Positions 33,639 to 43,378 are shown, numbered from the stretch's first letter. The stretch is 64,000 nt of DNA from an uncultured Fluviicola sp. (GCF_902168135.1 NZ_CABHOL010000015.1:62001-126000); one strand, 5' to 3'. Notes: a model not told the origin generated them from the sequence alone. Numbers and translations are program-made.

Positions 33639-33728
33639 CGGTGTTAAAGGATCGATTTTACAATAAGTTTCTTCGTGGAAACTAGTTTCCAAAAGGAAAT
33701 ATAGGCAAAAAATAAATCAGGTATCAAA

Positions 33729-33736
33729 TAGCTTTG
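33729..33736 (+). promoter_or_regulatory. -7 promoter box TAGCTTTG for the DoxX-like gene
   Basis: Exact TAnnTTTG on the plus strand. The resulting ~45-base leader contains a CCGGC-GATAAAT-GCCGG hairpin (about 33757-33773). Confidence 0.5.
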
Positions 33737-33788
33737 CGTCCAATAAATCATTCCCGGCGATAAATGCCGGATATCAAAAATATGACAC

Positions 33789-34157
33789 ATGAAAAAGAAC
33801 AACATTATCTATTGGACAACAACAGGCTTATTTTCACTCATGATGCTTTTCTCAGCTTCTATGTATTTTACTTCACCCGAAGTTCAGGCAGGTTTTGTCA
33901 AAATGGGCTTCCAGGATGCTTTTCGCATTGAATTGGGAATCGCTAAAATTATCGGAGCATTGGTTCTCCTGATTCCATTTTTCAAAGGATCTATCAAGGA
34001 ATGGGCGTATGCCGGTTTTGGTATTACACTCATTTCAGCAAGCATTCTTCACGCTTCAATCGGAGATCCGGCATCGAATATCATTTCACCTTTGATTTTC
34101 CTGGGAGTTTTGGCGGTGTCACACATCTTTTGGCACAAACGGATACAAACAGCATAG
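33789..34157 (+). CDS. DoxX-like membrane protein
   Basis: A 122-residue four-helix membrane protein of the DoxX-like family: hydrophobic helices at about 7-27, 48-66, 74-92 and 98-115. The conserved FRIELGIAKIIGALVLLIP opens the second helix and the EWAYAGFGITLISASILHAS block contains the third. Such genes are very often divergent from HxlR regulators and respond to electrophiles or thiol stress, but the biochemical activity is not established. It is followed by a hairpin terminator. Confidence 0.88.
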   Translation: MKKNNIIYWTTTGLFSLMMLFSASMYFTSPEVQAGFVKMGFQDAFRIELGIAKIIGALVLLIPFFKGSIKEWAYAGFGITLISASILHASIGDPASNIISPLIFLGVLAVSHIFWHKRIQTA

Positions 34158-34167
34158 TTTCATCTTG

Positions 34168-34204
34168 AAGGTGGTATTGAACTTATCGGTTCTGCCACCT
34201 TTAC
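34168..34204 (+). terminator. Hairpin terminator after DoxX-like gene
   Basis: AAGGTGG (34168-34174) pairs with CCACCTT (34195-34201), enclosing a GAAC/GTTC inner stem. It overlaps the 3' end of the convergent ABC ATPase gene. Confidence 0.65.
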
Positions 34205-34881
34205 ATGCGTATAATTGCACCGTCTTCCATTTCGATGATACGATGCGTTCTTTGGGCAAATTCGTTATCATGCGTAACAATCAATAAGGACTGACCAAAT
34301 TCTTCGGCCAGTTCTTTGAATATTTCGAATACAATTTCGGTGTTTTTTTTGTCCAGGTTACCGGTTGGTTCATCCCCCATTAAAATTAAAGGGTTATTAA
34401 TCAGTGCTCTTGCAATAGCAACCCGCTGTTTTTGTCCACCCGAAAGTTGGTTTGGTTTTTTAAATGCCTCATCCTGGATTCCGAGGATTTTCAATTTCTC
34501 ATAAGCATGTTGTTCTACTTCACCGGCACTTAGTTTATTCAGCTTTAAGCCGGGAAGCATGACGTTTTTAAGCACTGAAAATTCGTTTAGCAAATAGTGA
34601 AATTGAAATACAAACCCGATTTTCTCATTTCTTACGCGTGCCAATTCTGCTTCCTTTTTTCCACGCATGAGTTGTGCATCTATGAACAAATCTCCCTGGT
34701 AGTCTGTATCCATAGTGGAGAGAATATATAGTAAGGTTGATTTCCCGCAACCTGATTTACCAATAACGGATGCAAATTCACCTTTTTGTATTTCAAAACT
34801 GATATTCTTCAATACCTGGATATCGTAAGGGTCATGAAAATATTTTGAAATCTCCCTGGCCTGTAGAACTGGTGTACTCAT
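34201..34881 (-). CDS. ABC transporter ATPase (MacB/LolD-like)
   Basis: A 226-residue ATPase of the MacB/LolD/FtsE group: Walker [11 protein letters not shown]-loop FVFQFHYLL, signature [15 protein letters not shown], Walker [14 protein letters not shown], switch HD in [15 protein letters not shown]. It is the last gene of a three-gene leftward operon: adaptor, permease, ATPase, with one base between permease and this gene. It powers the permease; substrate unknown. Confidence 0.93.
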   Translation of the reverse strand: MSTPVLQAREISKYFHDPYDIQVLKNISFEIQKGEFASVIGKSGCGKSTLLYILSTMDTDYQGDLFIDAQLMRGKKEAELARVRNEKIGFVFQFHYLLNEFSVLKNVMLPGLKLNKLSAGEVEQHAYEKLKILGIQDEAFKKPNQLSGGQKQRVAIARALINNPLILMGDEPTGNLDKKNTEIVFEIFKELAEEFGQSLLIVTHDNEFAQRTHRIIEMEDGAIIRM

Positions 34882-34882
34882 C

Positions 34883-36133
34883 TTATTTTCCTCTAATTAT
34901 AACAACCGGATCCACCTTGCTTGCTTTCCGTGAAGGGAAGTATCCTGCAAAATAAGTGGTAACAATTGAAAAAATTCCCCCTATCAGATAATACCTCGGA
35001 TCATAATTGATCGGATAGGTTTTAATCGTTGGAAGTGCTTCCGTTTTGAACGGGATCTGGTCAATTCCCGAAGAAATTAAAAACCCGAATAAAAGACCGA
35101 ATAACCCACCGAAAATTCCGATGGTAAGCGCAATAGTAATAAAGACACGTTTTACATCCTTTCCTGAAAATCCGGTTGCTTTTAAGATTGCTATTGTATC
35201 CATTTTCTCGTAGATCATCATATTCAGGATATTATAAATCCCAAAACCTGCCACGATCAACAATGTAATTCCAACAGCATAAGAAATTAAAGTGCGGATG
35301 GCTGTTCCCGTCTCAAATTGCGCATTTGCTGTTTGTATATCAACAGCTTCAACTTCATAGATCTGCCGGTATTCCTTCGCAACATCCGGAGCCTGATTCA
35401 TATCGAAAAGTTTTACCTGGATATCGGTAATATAACTGTTGCTTTCTCCCAGCAATTTTTGAGCCGTCGTCAGTGACACATAACTTTGTACCTTATCAAT
35501 ATCCTGAAGCCCGGACTGAAAATACCCGACAACCTTCAGCTGAACACGTTCTCCTCTTGAAGTAGTTATCTGGATGTTGTCCCCCAGATTTGCCAGCATT
35601 TTTTCAGCAGCTCCTTTCCCGAGAATAATGCTGTTCGGAATGTTTTTTAATTCCTGGTAATCGCCTTCTACCACATAATCGGAAAATGAAAATAAACGAT
35701 TCTCCTCTACCACATCTATTCCGTTCAGTACACCATTCAAATCTACCGCTCCGATGTTGTAAAATACCTGCACATTTACCTTGGGACAAACTCCCAAAAC
35801 CCTTGGATCATTTCTAAGCGATTTCATGATAACCGAACTGTTTCGCAGATCCAGCAGATCATTTTTCGGTTTGACGGAACTAATGAAATGATGTCCTTCA
35901 GAAGTGTAATCAATCGGTTGTTTCTCAGACGGGAGAATTTCTTTGTAAATATGAACATGTGGTGTTCGATTAAGGATCAGGCCATCCAGCATTATATTCA
36001 AACCCGTCATGAAACTCAACAGGGTAATAAACATGGTTATACTGAAAGTAACACCAATTGCAGCTATCAGGGTTTGTTTCCAGCGCGCGAGCAATAATGC
36101 TTTCGATATGCTTATGATCAACTTTAATCTCAT
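34883..36133 (-). CDS. ABC transporter permease (FtsX/MacB type)
   Basis: A 416-residue permease with the MacB/LolCE topology. The first helix (about 19-41, WKQTLIAAIGVTFSITMFIT) is followed by a ~230-residue periplasmic domain (VNVQVFYNIGAVDLNGVLNG ... ITTSRGERVQLKVVGYFQSG). Three C-terminal helices form the FtsX-like domain (SYAVGITLLIVAGFGIYNIL, ATGFSGKDVKRVFITIALTI, then a last helix before FPSRKASKVDPVVIIRG). Its ATG overlaps the adaptor gene by four bases. It forms a tripartite-type mechanotransmission efflux pump with its neighbours. Confidence 0.92.
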   Translation of the reverse strand: MRLKLIISISKALLLARWKQTLIAAIGVTFSITMFITLLSFMTGLNIMLDGLILNRTPHVHIYKEILPSEKQPIDYTSEGHHFISSVKPKNDLLDLRNSSVIMKSLRNDPRVLGVCPKVNVQVFYNIGAVDLNGVLNGIDVVEENRLFSFSDYVVEGDYQELKNIPNSIILGKGAAEKMLANLGDNIQITTSRGERVQLKVVGYFQSGLQDIDKVQSYVSLTTAQKLLGESNSYITDIQVKLFDMNQAPDVAKEYRQIYEVEAVDIQTANAQFETGTAIRTLISYAVGITLLIVAGFGIYNILNMMIYEKMDTIAILKATGFSGKDVKRVFITIALTIGIFGGLFGLLFGFLISSGIDQIPFKTEALPTIKTYPINYDPRYYLIGGIFSIVTTYFAGYFPSRKASKVDPVVIIRGK

Positions 36134-37209
36134 TCTGTTTCCAGCATTATTTCATCTTCGGGTCTCAATCCTGCAAGAATCTCCACGAATTCGAAATCAC
36201 GAAGCCCAATCTTTACTTTTACTTTTTTACCATTGGCCAAAAGCACCGAATCTCCTTTCAATAAATAGGTTCTTGGGATAGTTAGCACTTCTTTTTTTGA
36301 TTCCAGTACAATATTGGCTTCAAAAGAGGTGTTCGGAAAAATCTTTTTCGGTGCTTTCGTAAAGACTGCCTCAACCTTAAAAGTTTTGGAGCGTTCATTC
36401 ATCAAAGGGTTGATCTTATTTACCCTGGCTTCAAAAACTTGTCCCTTGTAACTATCCATTGTAACCAAAACACGCATGTTTAAATCTACTTTTGCGATAT
36501 CATATTCATCTACCTGCATTTCAAGAATAAAACTATCTGCGGATCCTATAACAGCTAATGGTATTTGTGGACCTACCAAATCCCCTTTCTCAATCAATAC
36601 GCTATATACTCTTCCGTTTATATCACTTCGAATTTCAAAATCAGAAACAGATTTAGACGACAGGGCCAGGTTGTTCTTTGCTTGTTTTGCGCTGAAGTTG
36701 ATTTGACGCTTCAAATCGTTATAGCGGATAATTGAATTGGAAAGTGCATTTTGAGAACTTTGGTATGCCAGCTCGCGCTGTTCCAATTCCACCTTTGAGA
36801 TCACATTTTGATTAAATAAATTCAATTGACGGACATACATGAGGGAATCCGTTTTCAGTTTTTCCCTTGCCAGCCGGATCGCATTCCGTGCATCTTCCAA
36901 CTTATCCTGATTGGACCCCAAATCATAATAGGAGGCGGAAAGTGCTGCATTTTCTTCATTGATCAGCTGTGACCTATTATCAATTTTAATCAGGAGCTGT
37001 CCTTTTTTCACATAATCACCATCATCTACAAAAACGTCCTGTATGATCCCGGAAACTAAGGGAACTGCCTGGTATTGGCTTTTACTTTTAATAGTTCCGG
37101 AAGCATAAACCGAAGAAGAGATGTTCTGGACTTTCGGATGGATTGACTCGCTTTTTGAGCTGCATCCTCCAACAATAATCAGAAGTAAAATTGGAACAAA
37201 TATTTTCAT
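36130..37209 (-). CDS. Periplasmic adaptor subunit of efflux pump, lipoprotein
   Basis: A 359-residue HlyD/MacA-type adaptor with lipobox VGGCSS (Cys at residue 16). Domain order: beta-barrel start, half-lipoyl VSGIIQDVFVDDGDYVKKGQLLIKID, a long alpha-helical hairpin (ENAALSASYYDLGSNQDKLE ... LEQRELAYQSSQNALSNS), second half-lipoyl FEIRSDINGRVYSVLIEKGD, then a beta-barrel and membrane-proximal domain. It bridges the permease to an outer-membrane TolC-like channel, which is not encoded in this operon. It is the first gene of the operon. Confidence 0.92.
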   Translation of the reverse strand: MKIFVPILLLIIVGGCSSKSESIHPKVQNISSSVYASGTIKSKSQYQAVPLVSGIIQDVFVDDGDYVKKGQLLIKIDNRSQLINEENAALSASYYDLGSNQDKLEDARNAIRLAREKLKTDSLMYVRQLNLFNQNVISKVELEQRELAYQSSQNALSNSIIRYNDLKRQINFSAKQAKNNLALSSKSVSDFEIRSDINGRVYSVLIEKGDLVGPQIPLAVIGSADSFILEMQVDEYDIAKVDLNMRVLVTMDSYKGQVFEARVNKINPLMNERSKTFKVEAVFTKAPKKIFPNTSFEANIVLESKKEVLTIPRTYLLKGDSVLLANGKKVKVKIGLRDFEFVEILAGLRPEDEIMLETE

Positions 37210-37273
37210 TCGTGTAATGAACTAGTTACTACACCAATGTACGACTAAAATCGAGATTAAAATATGACTTGTA

Positions 37274-38512
37274 TCATTTCAAAATCCAGGGAGCAATTCC
37301 CAAAGCTTTCAATTTTGGTTCCAACTGAGCATATTGAGAAGCATTTCCGGCAGTAACACGGATTTTTCCATTCGTTTCCATGATTTGTCCGGTCATTCCG
37401 TTAGATTGCAATAATTTGATCAAATCTTCCGCGTTCTTTCTGTCAGAATAGCTTCCGACAATGATTTGTCCCCCTTTCGGCAATACCGGAGCCGGATTAG
37501 TCTTGGGTTGTTCTACCACTTTTTTAGGGGTTTGTGCCATCGCTGAAGCTTTAGGCGACATGCGATCAGCAACAACTTCGGAATGTATTTCTGTTTGAGG
37601 ATTTGTTTCTTCAGCATGTTTCTTTTTCTTTAAAGAAACCGGAATGTAGGTATCCTCATCCATTTCGTAAGAAAACGTTTCTACGTTCTTCGGTAACTGC
37701 TGTAATTGGTGCTTACCTGCTCTTTTTGGGAAACTATAGTTTGTTTCCGGAAGGATGTATGTCCCTTTTTTCGCTGTATGGAAAGGATTAAAATCAGAAA
37801 GTGAAACCACTCCGGATTCCAGTACATCTGTCTTTACAGGAATCCAGAACGAATAAAAAGCAACCGGAAGCAGACAAGCCGCAGCCACGTATCTCCAGGT
37901 GTTGGATTTCTTCTTAATTGGAAAAACCGTTTGCTGGATTTGCTCCTCGTGAACCACTTCCAAAACCGGAACGATTGGTTCTTCATTTAAAATGAAAGAA
38001 GGCTCTGAAGCCGGTACGGTTTGTTTTTGCTCGATCTCAACGGCCTTCACCACATGCAAAATTGCCTGGTGTGACTCCTGTGCCTGAGCATCTGCAACAG
38101 ACACGAAGTGAACAGAACTCAATCCGAAGGATTCCAGCAGCAAATTATAGAAACGATCCTGTTCAAAACACAGGTTTCGTTCCTGGTCGTAAAACAGGTT
38201 CCCGACACGGTCGATGGTGATTCTCCCGCCCATTTGAAGCCTTGCTTCCCATTCATTGATGTGCGCCTGAACTTCTTCAGCCGCCTCAGAATACGGAATG
38301 GAATTCGCCTGGGAAAGTGCTGCGATCAACAATCCGTCATTATTGATGAGCTGCTTATTGAACAGTACAGATTTTCTCGGAGGAATAATGACTCCCTTCG
38401 TCGAATCAATTTTTGCAGAAGTACGCTGTGCAACGAACCCTCCGAAAGAAGGAACGATCACACAATTGTGCTGCAATAATAAATCACCGATAAGCTGTTC
38501 AACTGTCAACAT
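37274..38512 (-). CDS. HU-CCDC81 and SPOR domain membrane protein
   Basis: A 412-residue protein with three recognisable parts. Residues 1-135 match the prokaryotic HU/CCDC81 region (LLLQHNCVIVPSFGGFVAQR, FNKQLINNDGLLIAALSQA, GRITIDRVGNLFYD). A single transmembrane helix sits near 207-225 (WRYVAAACLLPVAFYSFW). The C-terminal ~70 residues form a SPOR domain (QIIVGSYSDRKNAEDLIKLL ... KIRVTAGNASQYAQLEPKLK) that binds denuded septal peptidoglycan. The layout suggests a division-site protein linking cytoplasmic HU-like domains to the cell wall. A TAACTTTG box ends four bases before the ATG. Confidence 0.88.
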   Translation of the reverse strand: MLTVEQLIGDLLLQHNCVIVPSFGGFVAQRTSAKIDSTKGVIIPPRKSVLFNKQLINNDGLLIAALSQANSIPYSEAAEEVQAHINEWEARLQMGGRITIDRVGNLFYDQERNLCFEQDRFYNLLLESFGLSSVHFVSVADAQAQESHQAILHVVKAVEIEQKQTVPASEPSFILNEEPIVPVLEVVHEEQIQQTVFPIKKKSNTWRYVAAACLLPVAFYSFWIPVKTDVLESGVVSLSDFNPFHTAKKGTYILPETNYSFPKRAGKHQLQQLPKNVETFSYEMDEDTYIPVSLKKKKHAEETNPQTEIHSEVVADRMSPKASAMAQTPKKVVEQPKTNPAPVLPKGGQIIVGSYSDRKNAEDLIKLLQSNGMTGQIMETNGKIRVTAGNASQYAQLEPKLKALGIAPWILK

Positions 38513-38516
38513 GTCA

Positions 38517-38524
38517 CAAAGTTA
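38517..38524 (-). promoter_or_regulatory. -7 promoter box TAACTTTG for the SPOR protein
   Basis: Exact TAnnTTTG on the minus strand, four bases (TGAC) before the ATG at 38512. Confidence 0.6.
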
Positions 38525-38586
38525 TGAAAATCACAGTTTATATACGTAATAAATGAAAAAGAGTTGCAGGTTTAGATGCGATCCGT

Positions 38587-38594
38587 TAATTTTG
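38587..38594 (+). promoter_or_regulatory. -7 promoter box TAATTTTG for first SprB-repeat gene
   Basis: Exact TAnnTTTG with 16 bases to the ATG at 38611; GTTG at 38562 is a possible -33 element. Confidence 0.5.
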
Positions 38595-38610
38595 ATTCAA
38601 ATTTAACTCT

Positions 38611-40407
38611 ATGAAACACCTTTATTCGCTTGTTCTTGTGCTGATTGCACTGACAAGTTCACACCTAAGCTCAGCACAAATTGTTTATTCTCTTCCTGCA
38701 ACCACTCCTTCCGGTTGTGATGGTTCAGTACACTTTTACGACAATGCCAATTACGACCAACCCGATTGGACCTGGACCTGGTATGAGGATTCCACTACAA
38801 TCATTGCTACCGGGGATTCCGTGGTTTCAAACTTATGCCCCGGCCTTTATTCCCTGGTGCTTGATTCTGCCGGTACCATCCTTACCGTTTTTGTTACTGT
38901 AACCGATCCCTGCTCCAATTTTTCACTCAGTATGTATAACACTCAAACCACTCCCGGAAACTGTGTGGGCTATGCAAGTGCTTCGCCATCCGGTGGAATG
39001 TCTCCATATTCATTTAGCTGGTCCAATGGCAGTGCAACGTCCTATCAATATGGACTCTGTTCAGGAACTTATACTGTTACCTGTGTAGATGCAAACGGGT
39101 GTTCCATTTCCGGAAGTGCTGTAGTTATGGATTCTATTCCTCCATTAAACCCGGGATTGGTTGTAGTAGGTGATTCCAGTGGTTCCTGCAATGGAGTTGC
39201 TTCTGTTTCACCAACCGGCGGAGTGGGACCATATTCTTATTTGTGGAGCAACGGAGCAACAACGAGTTATATCCCGAATCTTTGTGTCGGAGCTTATTCC
39301 GTAACCATTTGGGATACAAACGGTGATAGTATCACATCCAATTTTAACGTTACGAATCCTTGTGCGGGTCTTTCCTTCACTGTTTCTACTACTCAATCCA
39401 TCCCGGGGAATTGCATCGGAATTATTAGTGTCACACCAAATTTCAGTTTTTCCGGCTATAGCTGGTCGAATGGATCTAATAGTCTGACTATTTATAACTT
39501 ATGTGCAGGAACCTACACCATTACTTGTGCAGCTACAAACGGATGCTCGGTTTCTGAAAGCATTACTATTGCAGATTCCCTTCCGGGAAGTCCGTTCAAT
39601 GCAGGATTATCTTTAACCGACGATCTTTCGGGTAATTGCAGCGGCTCTGCAACAATTCTTCCTACCGGTGGATTTGCGCCTTATTCCTATTATTGGAGTA
39701 CAGGTGAAACAACCGGCAGCATTGACAATTTGTGTGCGGGAATTTACTCTGTTGTGGTTTGGGATGCCACGAATATCGATACGATGTATCTTTCTTTTGT
39801 AATCAACGATACTTCCACCGTTTACGGAAACAATCCATATCCGAACGGAGCCATCAACGATACCTTGTATACGGATTTAGTGACCAACTGTGTCATCGAT
39901 TATACGGATATTGATTCCGCTTCCCTTTACCAGGCAGTTTACGATTCCATCAATCAGAACTTATATGTTACCTGGGCGGTTTATTCACCAACAGATACTG
40001 TTTATCTCAGCGATACACTTGGATTAGCAGGAGCTCCGGGATATTATGCACTAACGATCTCTGTTTACTGCCCGAACAAATCGGGTAACGACTTTTTGAC
40101 CATTCAAGGTGTGATCTATTTTGACGGAACAACTGTACATTATTCAACACTGGGTGTTGCTGAGCATGCTCTCGACAACATATCTGTTTATCCGAATCCG
40201 TTTACTTCCTCGATTGCTGTAGATAATAAAGACGGTTTAATCCGATCCCTAAAACTGGTTGATTTGAACGGACGGGTTCTTTCGGAAATGAAGTCTGTGA
40301 ATTCCGGAATGGTGAAAATGGAACAACTGGAGTCTGTTTCTTCGGGAACTTATTTATTGATTCTTTCGGGAGAAAACTTTTCTAAAGCCTATAAAGTAAT
40401 TAAGTAA
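38611..40407 (+). CDS. SprB-repeat T9SS surface protein, copy 1
   Basis: A 598-residue secreted protein: signal peptide (MKHLYSLVLVLIALTSSHLSSA), then four or five SprB-type repeats of about 75-80 residues, each with a core like CNGVASVSPTGGVGPYSYLW, SNGATTSYIPNLC and GAYSVTIWDTNG. A ~110-residue unique domain (NNPYPNGAINDTLYTDL ... YCPNKSGNDFLTI) and a T9SS sorting domain (ISVYPNPFTSS ... KAYKVIK) follow. SprB repeats occur in gliding and adhesion proteins of Bacteroidota. The gene is adjacent to a paralogue with nearly identical 3' sequence. Confidence 0.9.
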   Translation: MKHLYSLVLVLIALTSSHLSSAQIVYSLPATTPSGCDGSVHFYDNANYDQPDWTWTWYEDSTTIIATGDSVVSNLCPGLYSLVLDSAGTILTVFVTVTDPCSNFSLSMYNTQTTPGNCVGYASASPSGGMSPYSFSWSNGSATSYQYGLCSGTYTVTCVDANGCSISGSAVVMDSIPPLNPGLVVVGDSSGSCNGVASVSPTGGVGPYSYLWSNGATTSYIPNLCVGAYSVTIWDTNGDSITSNFNVTNPCAGLSFTVSTTQSIPGNCIGIISVTPNFSFSGYSWSNGSNSLTIYNLCAGTYTITCAATNGCSVSESITIADSLPGSPFNAGLSLTDDLSGNCSGSATILPTGGFAPYSYYWSTGETTGSIDNLCAGIYSVVVWDATNIDTMYLSFVINDTSTVYGNNPYPNGAINDTLYTDLVTNCVIDYTDIDSASLYQAVYDSINQNLYVTWAVYSPTDTVYLSDTLGLAGAPGYYALTISVYCPNKSGNDFLTIQGVIYFDGTTVHYSTLGVAEHALDNISVYPNPFTSSIAVDNKDGLIRSLKLVDLNGRVLSEMKSVNSGMVKMEQLESVSSGTYLLILSGENFSKAYKVIK

Positions 40408-40430
40408 GAATCTTTATGACTTTCATATTG

Positions 40431-40466
40431 AATCCCGTTTGTCAGTTGATAGACGGGATTTTATTT
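40431..40466 (+). terminator. Intrinsic terminator between the two SprB genes
   Basis: AATCCCGT (40431-40438) pairs with ACGGGATT (40453-40460), followed by TTATTT. It lies 23 bases after the first SprB gene's stop. Confidence 0.8.
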
Positions 40467-40504
40467 GGAGAATAATCACTAGTTTTACTCAAAATTCAAT
40501 CTAT

Positions 40505-41863
40505 ATGAAACACCTTTTTTTACTTGCTTTTGTCTTGATTGCCGGAACTTATTCAAATTTTGGCAATGCACAAATGGTCACTTCTACGAATTCCAGTTCA
40601 TCATCAGCGTGTGATGGCTCCGCATTTTTTAATAGCTACAGTGCATACAATCCTCCGTTTTGGAGTTGGCATTGGGAACAAGATTCCATTCAGGTTGCCG
40701 GGGCAGATTCTATGCTTCTTAATTTATGCCCGGGAAATTACTCACTGGTCCTGGATTCTATGGGTATCTCCATTTATTCCGAGCCTTTTGTAATCGGGGA
40801 TATTTGTAACGGTTTTACAGGGTCCATTAGTACTACTCCTTCATCAGGACCAGCCATTTGCGACGGATCCGCTATGTTCAATCCATTCAACGGAACCGCA
40901 CCCTACACTTATACCTGGAACAATGGAACAACGACCCAATCTATTACAAATCTATGTTCAGGAAATTATACCGTAACCTGCACAGATGCTGCCGGTTGTG
41001 CAATCACAGCAACTGGGACAATTGTAGACACAACTACAACAATGCCTCCTCTTGTAATTAACCTGACTACCAGCGACGATTTGACAAACAACTGTAGTGG
41101 GTCTGCTTCTGTATCTCCAACAGGTAGTTCCGGAGTTTATTTTGTTGAGTGGAGTAATGGGCAAACAACCAATTCAATTACGAATTTATGCCCTGGAGTT
41201 TATTCCGTACTTGTTTGGAGCACTCTTTATTACGACAGCACCTTGGTTAGCTTCGTGATAACGGATTCTTCTTCTACTTACAACAATAATCCTTATCCAA
41301 ATGGCGCAATTAACGATACACTTTATACTGACCTAGCTGCCAACTGCATCATTGATTATACAGATATTGACTCTGCTTCTTTGTACCAGGCGGTTTACAA
41401 TTCGAGCAACCAAAGCTTGTTTGTTACCTGGGCTGTTTATTCCCCTAATGATACGGTTTACATCAGCGATACGCTTGCTTTGATCGGGAATCCGGGATAT
41501 TATGCATTGACGATCTCCGTTTATTGTCCTAACAAATCCGGGAATGATTTCATGAAAATCAATGGGGTCATTTACTTTGACGGAACAAGTGTACATTACT
41601 CAACACTTGGTGTCACTGAGAATCCTCTCGAAAATGTGTCGGTTTATCCGAACCCGTTTACTTCCTCTATTGCTGTAGATAATAAAGACGGTTTAATCCG
41701 ATCCCTAAAACTGATGGATCTGAACGGACGGGTTCTTTCGGAAATGAGCCATGTTCAGTCAGGAGTTGTTGAAATGAATGCGCTGGAGACCCTTTCTTCG
41801 GGAACTTACTTATTGGTTCTTTCGGGAGAGAATTCTTTGAAAACGGTGAAAGTAATTAAGTAA
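40505..41863 (+). CDS. SprB-repeat T9SS surface protein, copy 2
   Basis: A 452-residue paralogue of the preceding gene. The ATG at 40505 (MKHLFLLAFVLIAGTYSNFG, signal peptide) is chosen because it aligns with copy 1; the longer frame from 40439 overlaps the terminator. It has fewer SprB repeats (about two or three: CDGSAMFNPFNGTAPYTYTW; CSGSASVSPTGSSGVYFVEW), the same 'NNPYPNGAINDTLYTDL' domain and the same T9SS domain. A 45-base stretch of the sorting domain is identical at DNA level to copy 1, pointing to recent duplication or gene conversion. Confidence 0.9.
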   Translation: MKHLFLLAFVLIAGTYSNFGNAQMVTSTNSSSSSACDGSAFFNSYSAYNPPFWSWHWEQDSIQVAGADSMLLNLCPGNYSLVLDSMGISIYSEPFVIGDICNGFTGSISTTPSSGPAICDGSAMFNPFNGTAPYTYTWNNGTTTQSITNLCSGNYTVTCTDAAGCAITATGTIVDTTTTMPPLVINLTTSDDLTNNCSGSASVSPTGSSGVYFVEWSNGQTTNSITNLCPGVYSVLVWSTLYYDSTLVSFVITDSSSTYNNNPYPNGAINDTLYTDLAANCIIDYTDIDSASLYQAVYNSSNQSLFVTWAVYSPNDTVYISDTLALIGNPGYYALTISVYCPNKSGNDFMKINGVIYFDGTSVHYSTLGVTENPLENVSVYPNPFTSSIAVDNKDGLIRSLKLMDLNGRVLSEMSHVQSGVVEMNALETLSSGTYLLVLSGENSLKTVKVIK

Positions 41864-41881
41864 CTGATTTTACTTCGATAC

Positions 41882-41915
41882 AATCCCATTCGCTTCGGTG
41901 GATGGGATTTTTTAT
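41882..41915 (+). terminator. Intrinsic terminator after SprB copy 2
   Basis: AATCCCAT (41882-41889) pairs with ATGGGATT (41902-41909), followed by TTTTATTT. Same layout as the terminator after copy 1. Confidence 0.82.
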
Positions 41916-43378
41916 TTCCTGCGCAGCGAAGAAAGCTTGATCCCTTCAACCGACATGACAATGTAAATGAAGAAGACGATCAGTAAGTTATTCAGTGCGA
42001 ATTTGATCAGGGAATGATCTCCATAAGGAATTTTGGTGGTTACAAAATAGATCAGAATACTTAATCCCAGGTACAGGAAGAATTTACGCAGGTTGTACTT
42101 GATCGGGAAGTGTTTTTGTCCCCATAAATAAGAAACGGTCATTTGAAAGGCGTAGACGATCAGGGTTGCCCAAGCGCTTGCTACAAATCCGTATTTAGGA
42201 ATAAACAGGTAATTAATTCCGATCGTCAGAATAGCACCCATAATGGAAATGTAAGCACCAAACTTGGTTTGATTGGTGAGTTTGTACCAGATGCTTTGAT
42301 TGAAGTAAACTCCCAAAAACACATTTGCCAATAAGAGCACCGGAACGATATGCAATCCCGCCCAGAAAGTCTCGTTCGAAATAAAGAATTTGAAAATATC
42401 CAGGTTTAAGGAAACAACCAAAAACACCAAACAGACAACTGCAACAAAGTAATTCATCAATTTGACGTACAGCTTATTGCGGTCCTGGTTTTTCATTTGG
42501 TTGAAGAAAAACGGTTCGGCTGCGTACCTGTAAGCCTGCAGTAAAATCGTCACCAACATGGCCAGTTTGTAACAGGCACTGTAAATCCCGATTTGTGCAT
42601 CCGCCATTTTTGCTGTAAACCCATTCGCAGGATCATAAAGCATTTGCTTCAGCATGATCCGGTCGATTACTTCGTTGATAATTCCGGCAAAGCCTGCAAT
42701 GACAATCGGAATGGCATACACCAGCATTTTTTTCAATAAAGAGAGGTTCAGCTTGAATTGAATTCCCAGGAAATCTCTTCTCAACATGATCGGTTTAACG
42801 AGACTCGAAACCAAATTTGCGATCAAAATGTAAAACACTCCTTCTGTCGGTTCTTTCCAATCGACGAAAAAATAGAGCAATACCAGGTTCAGGAGAATAT
42901 TTACCCCGATGGATGTGAATTGAATAATGGCAAATTCTTTGGCTTTTTCTTCGGCTCTGAGTTTTGCAAGCGGCAAACTGGATGTTGCGTCAATTACCAC
43001 AATAGCCCCCATCAGAATGATGTATTCCGGGTGTTCCGTAAACAATAAGGCCTCTGCGATATTGTTGTTCAGGAAAAGAAGTCCCAGGAAGAAGATGCAG
43101 TTTAACAGGACCACCGTGAGGAAACTATTTTGAAAAACCTTCTTCCGATCATCACTATCCTGGATGAATCGGAAATAGGTGGTTTCCATCCCGAAGGTCA
43201 GTAAAATCATTAAAAAGGCTACAAAGGCATAGAGTTGTGATACGATTCCATATTCTTCAGGATGCGTCTCAAAAACCTTGGTATACAGCGGAACCAATAG
43301 GTAATTCAGCGTTCTACCAAGAATACTTGATAACCCGTAAACAGCTGTCTGCCCTAATAGTTTTTTAAGCGGATTCAA
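41912..43378 (-). CDS. Polysaccharide flippase (Wzx/MATE-like)
   Basis: A 488-residue integral membrane protein with about 14 hydrophobic helices. The N-terminus LLGQTAVYGLSSILGRTLNYLLVPLYTKVF is typical of Wzx/PST-type flippases that move lipid-linked oligosaccharides across the inner membrane. Later segments such as GFAGIINEVIDRIMLKQML and YAAEPFFFNQMKNQD fit the family. Its start touches the stop of the enoyl-CoA hydratase gene (43379), so they share a transcript although no functional link is apparent. The glycan is unknown. Confidence 0.88.
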   Translation of the reverse strand: MNPLKKLLGQTAVYGLSSILGRTLNYLLVPLYTKVFETHPEEYGIVSQLYAFVAFLMILLTFGMETTYFRFIQDSDDRKKVFQNSFLTVVLLNCIFFLGLLFLNNNIAEALLFTEHPEYIILMGAIVVIDATSSLPLAKLRAEEKAKEFAIIQFTSIGVNILLNLVLLYFFVDWKEPTEGVFYILIANLVSSLVKPIMLRRDFLGIQFKLNLSLLKKMLVYAIPIVIAGFAGIINEVIDRIMLKQMLYDPANGFTAKMADAQIGIYSACYKLAMLVTILLQAYRYAAEPFFFNQMKNQDRNKLYVKLMNYFVAVVCLVFLVVSLNLDIFKFFISNETFWAGLHIVPVLLLANVFLGVYFNQSIWYKLTNQTKFGAYISIMGAILTIGINYLFIPKYGFVASAWATLIVYAFQMTVSYLWGQKHFPIKYNLRKFFLYLGLSILIYFVTTKIPYGDHSLIKFALNNLLIVFFIYIVMSVEGIKLSSLRRK

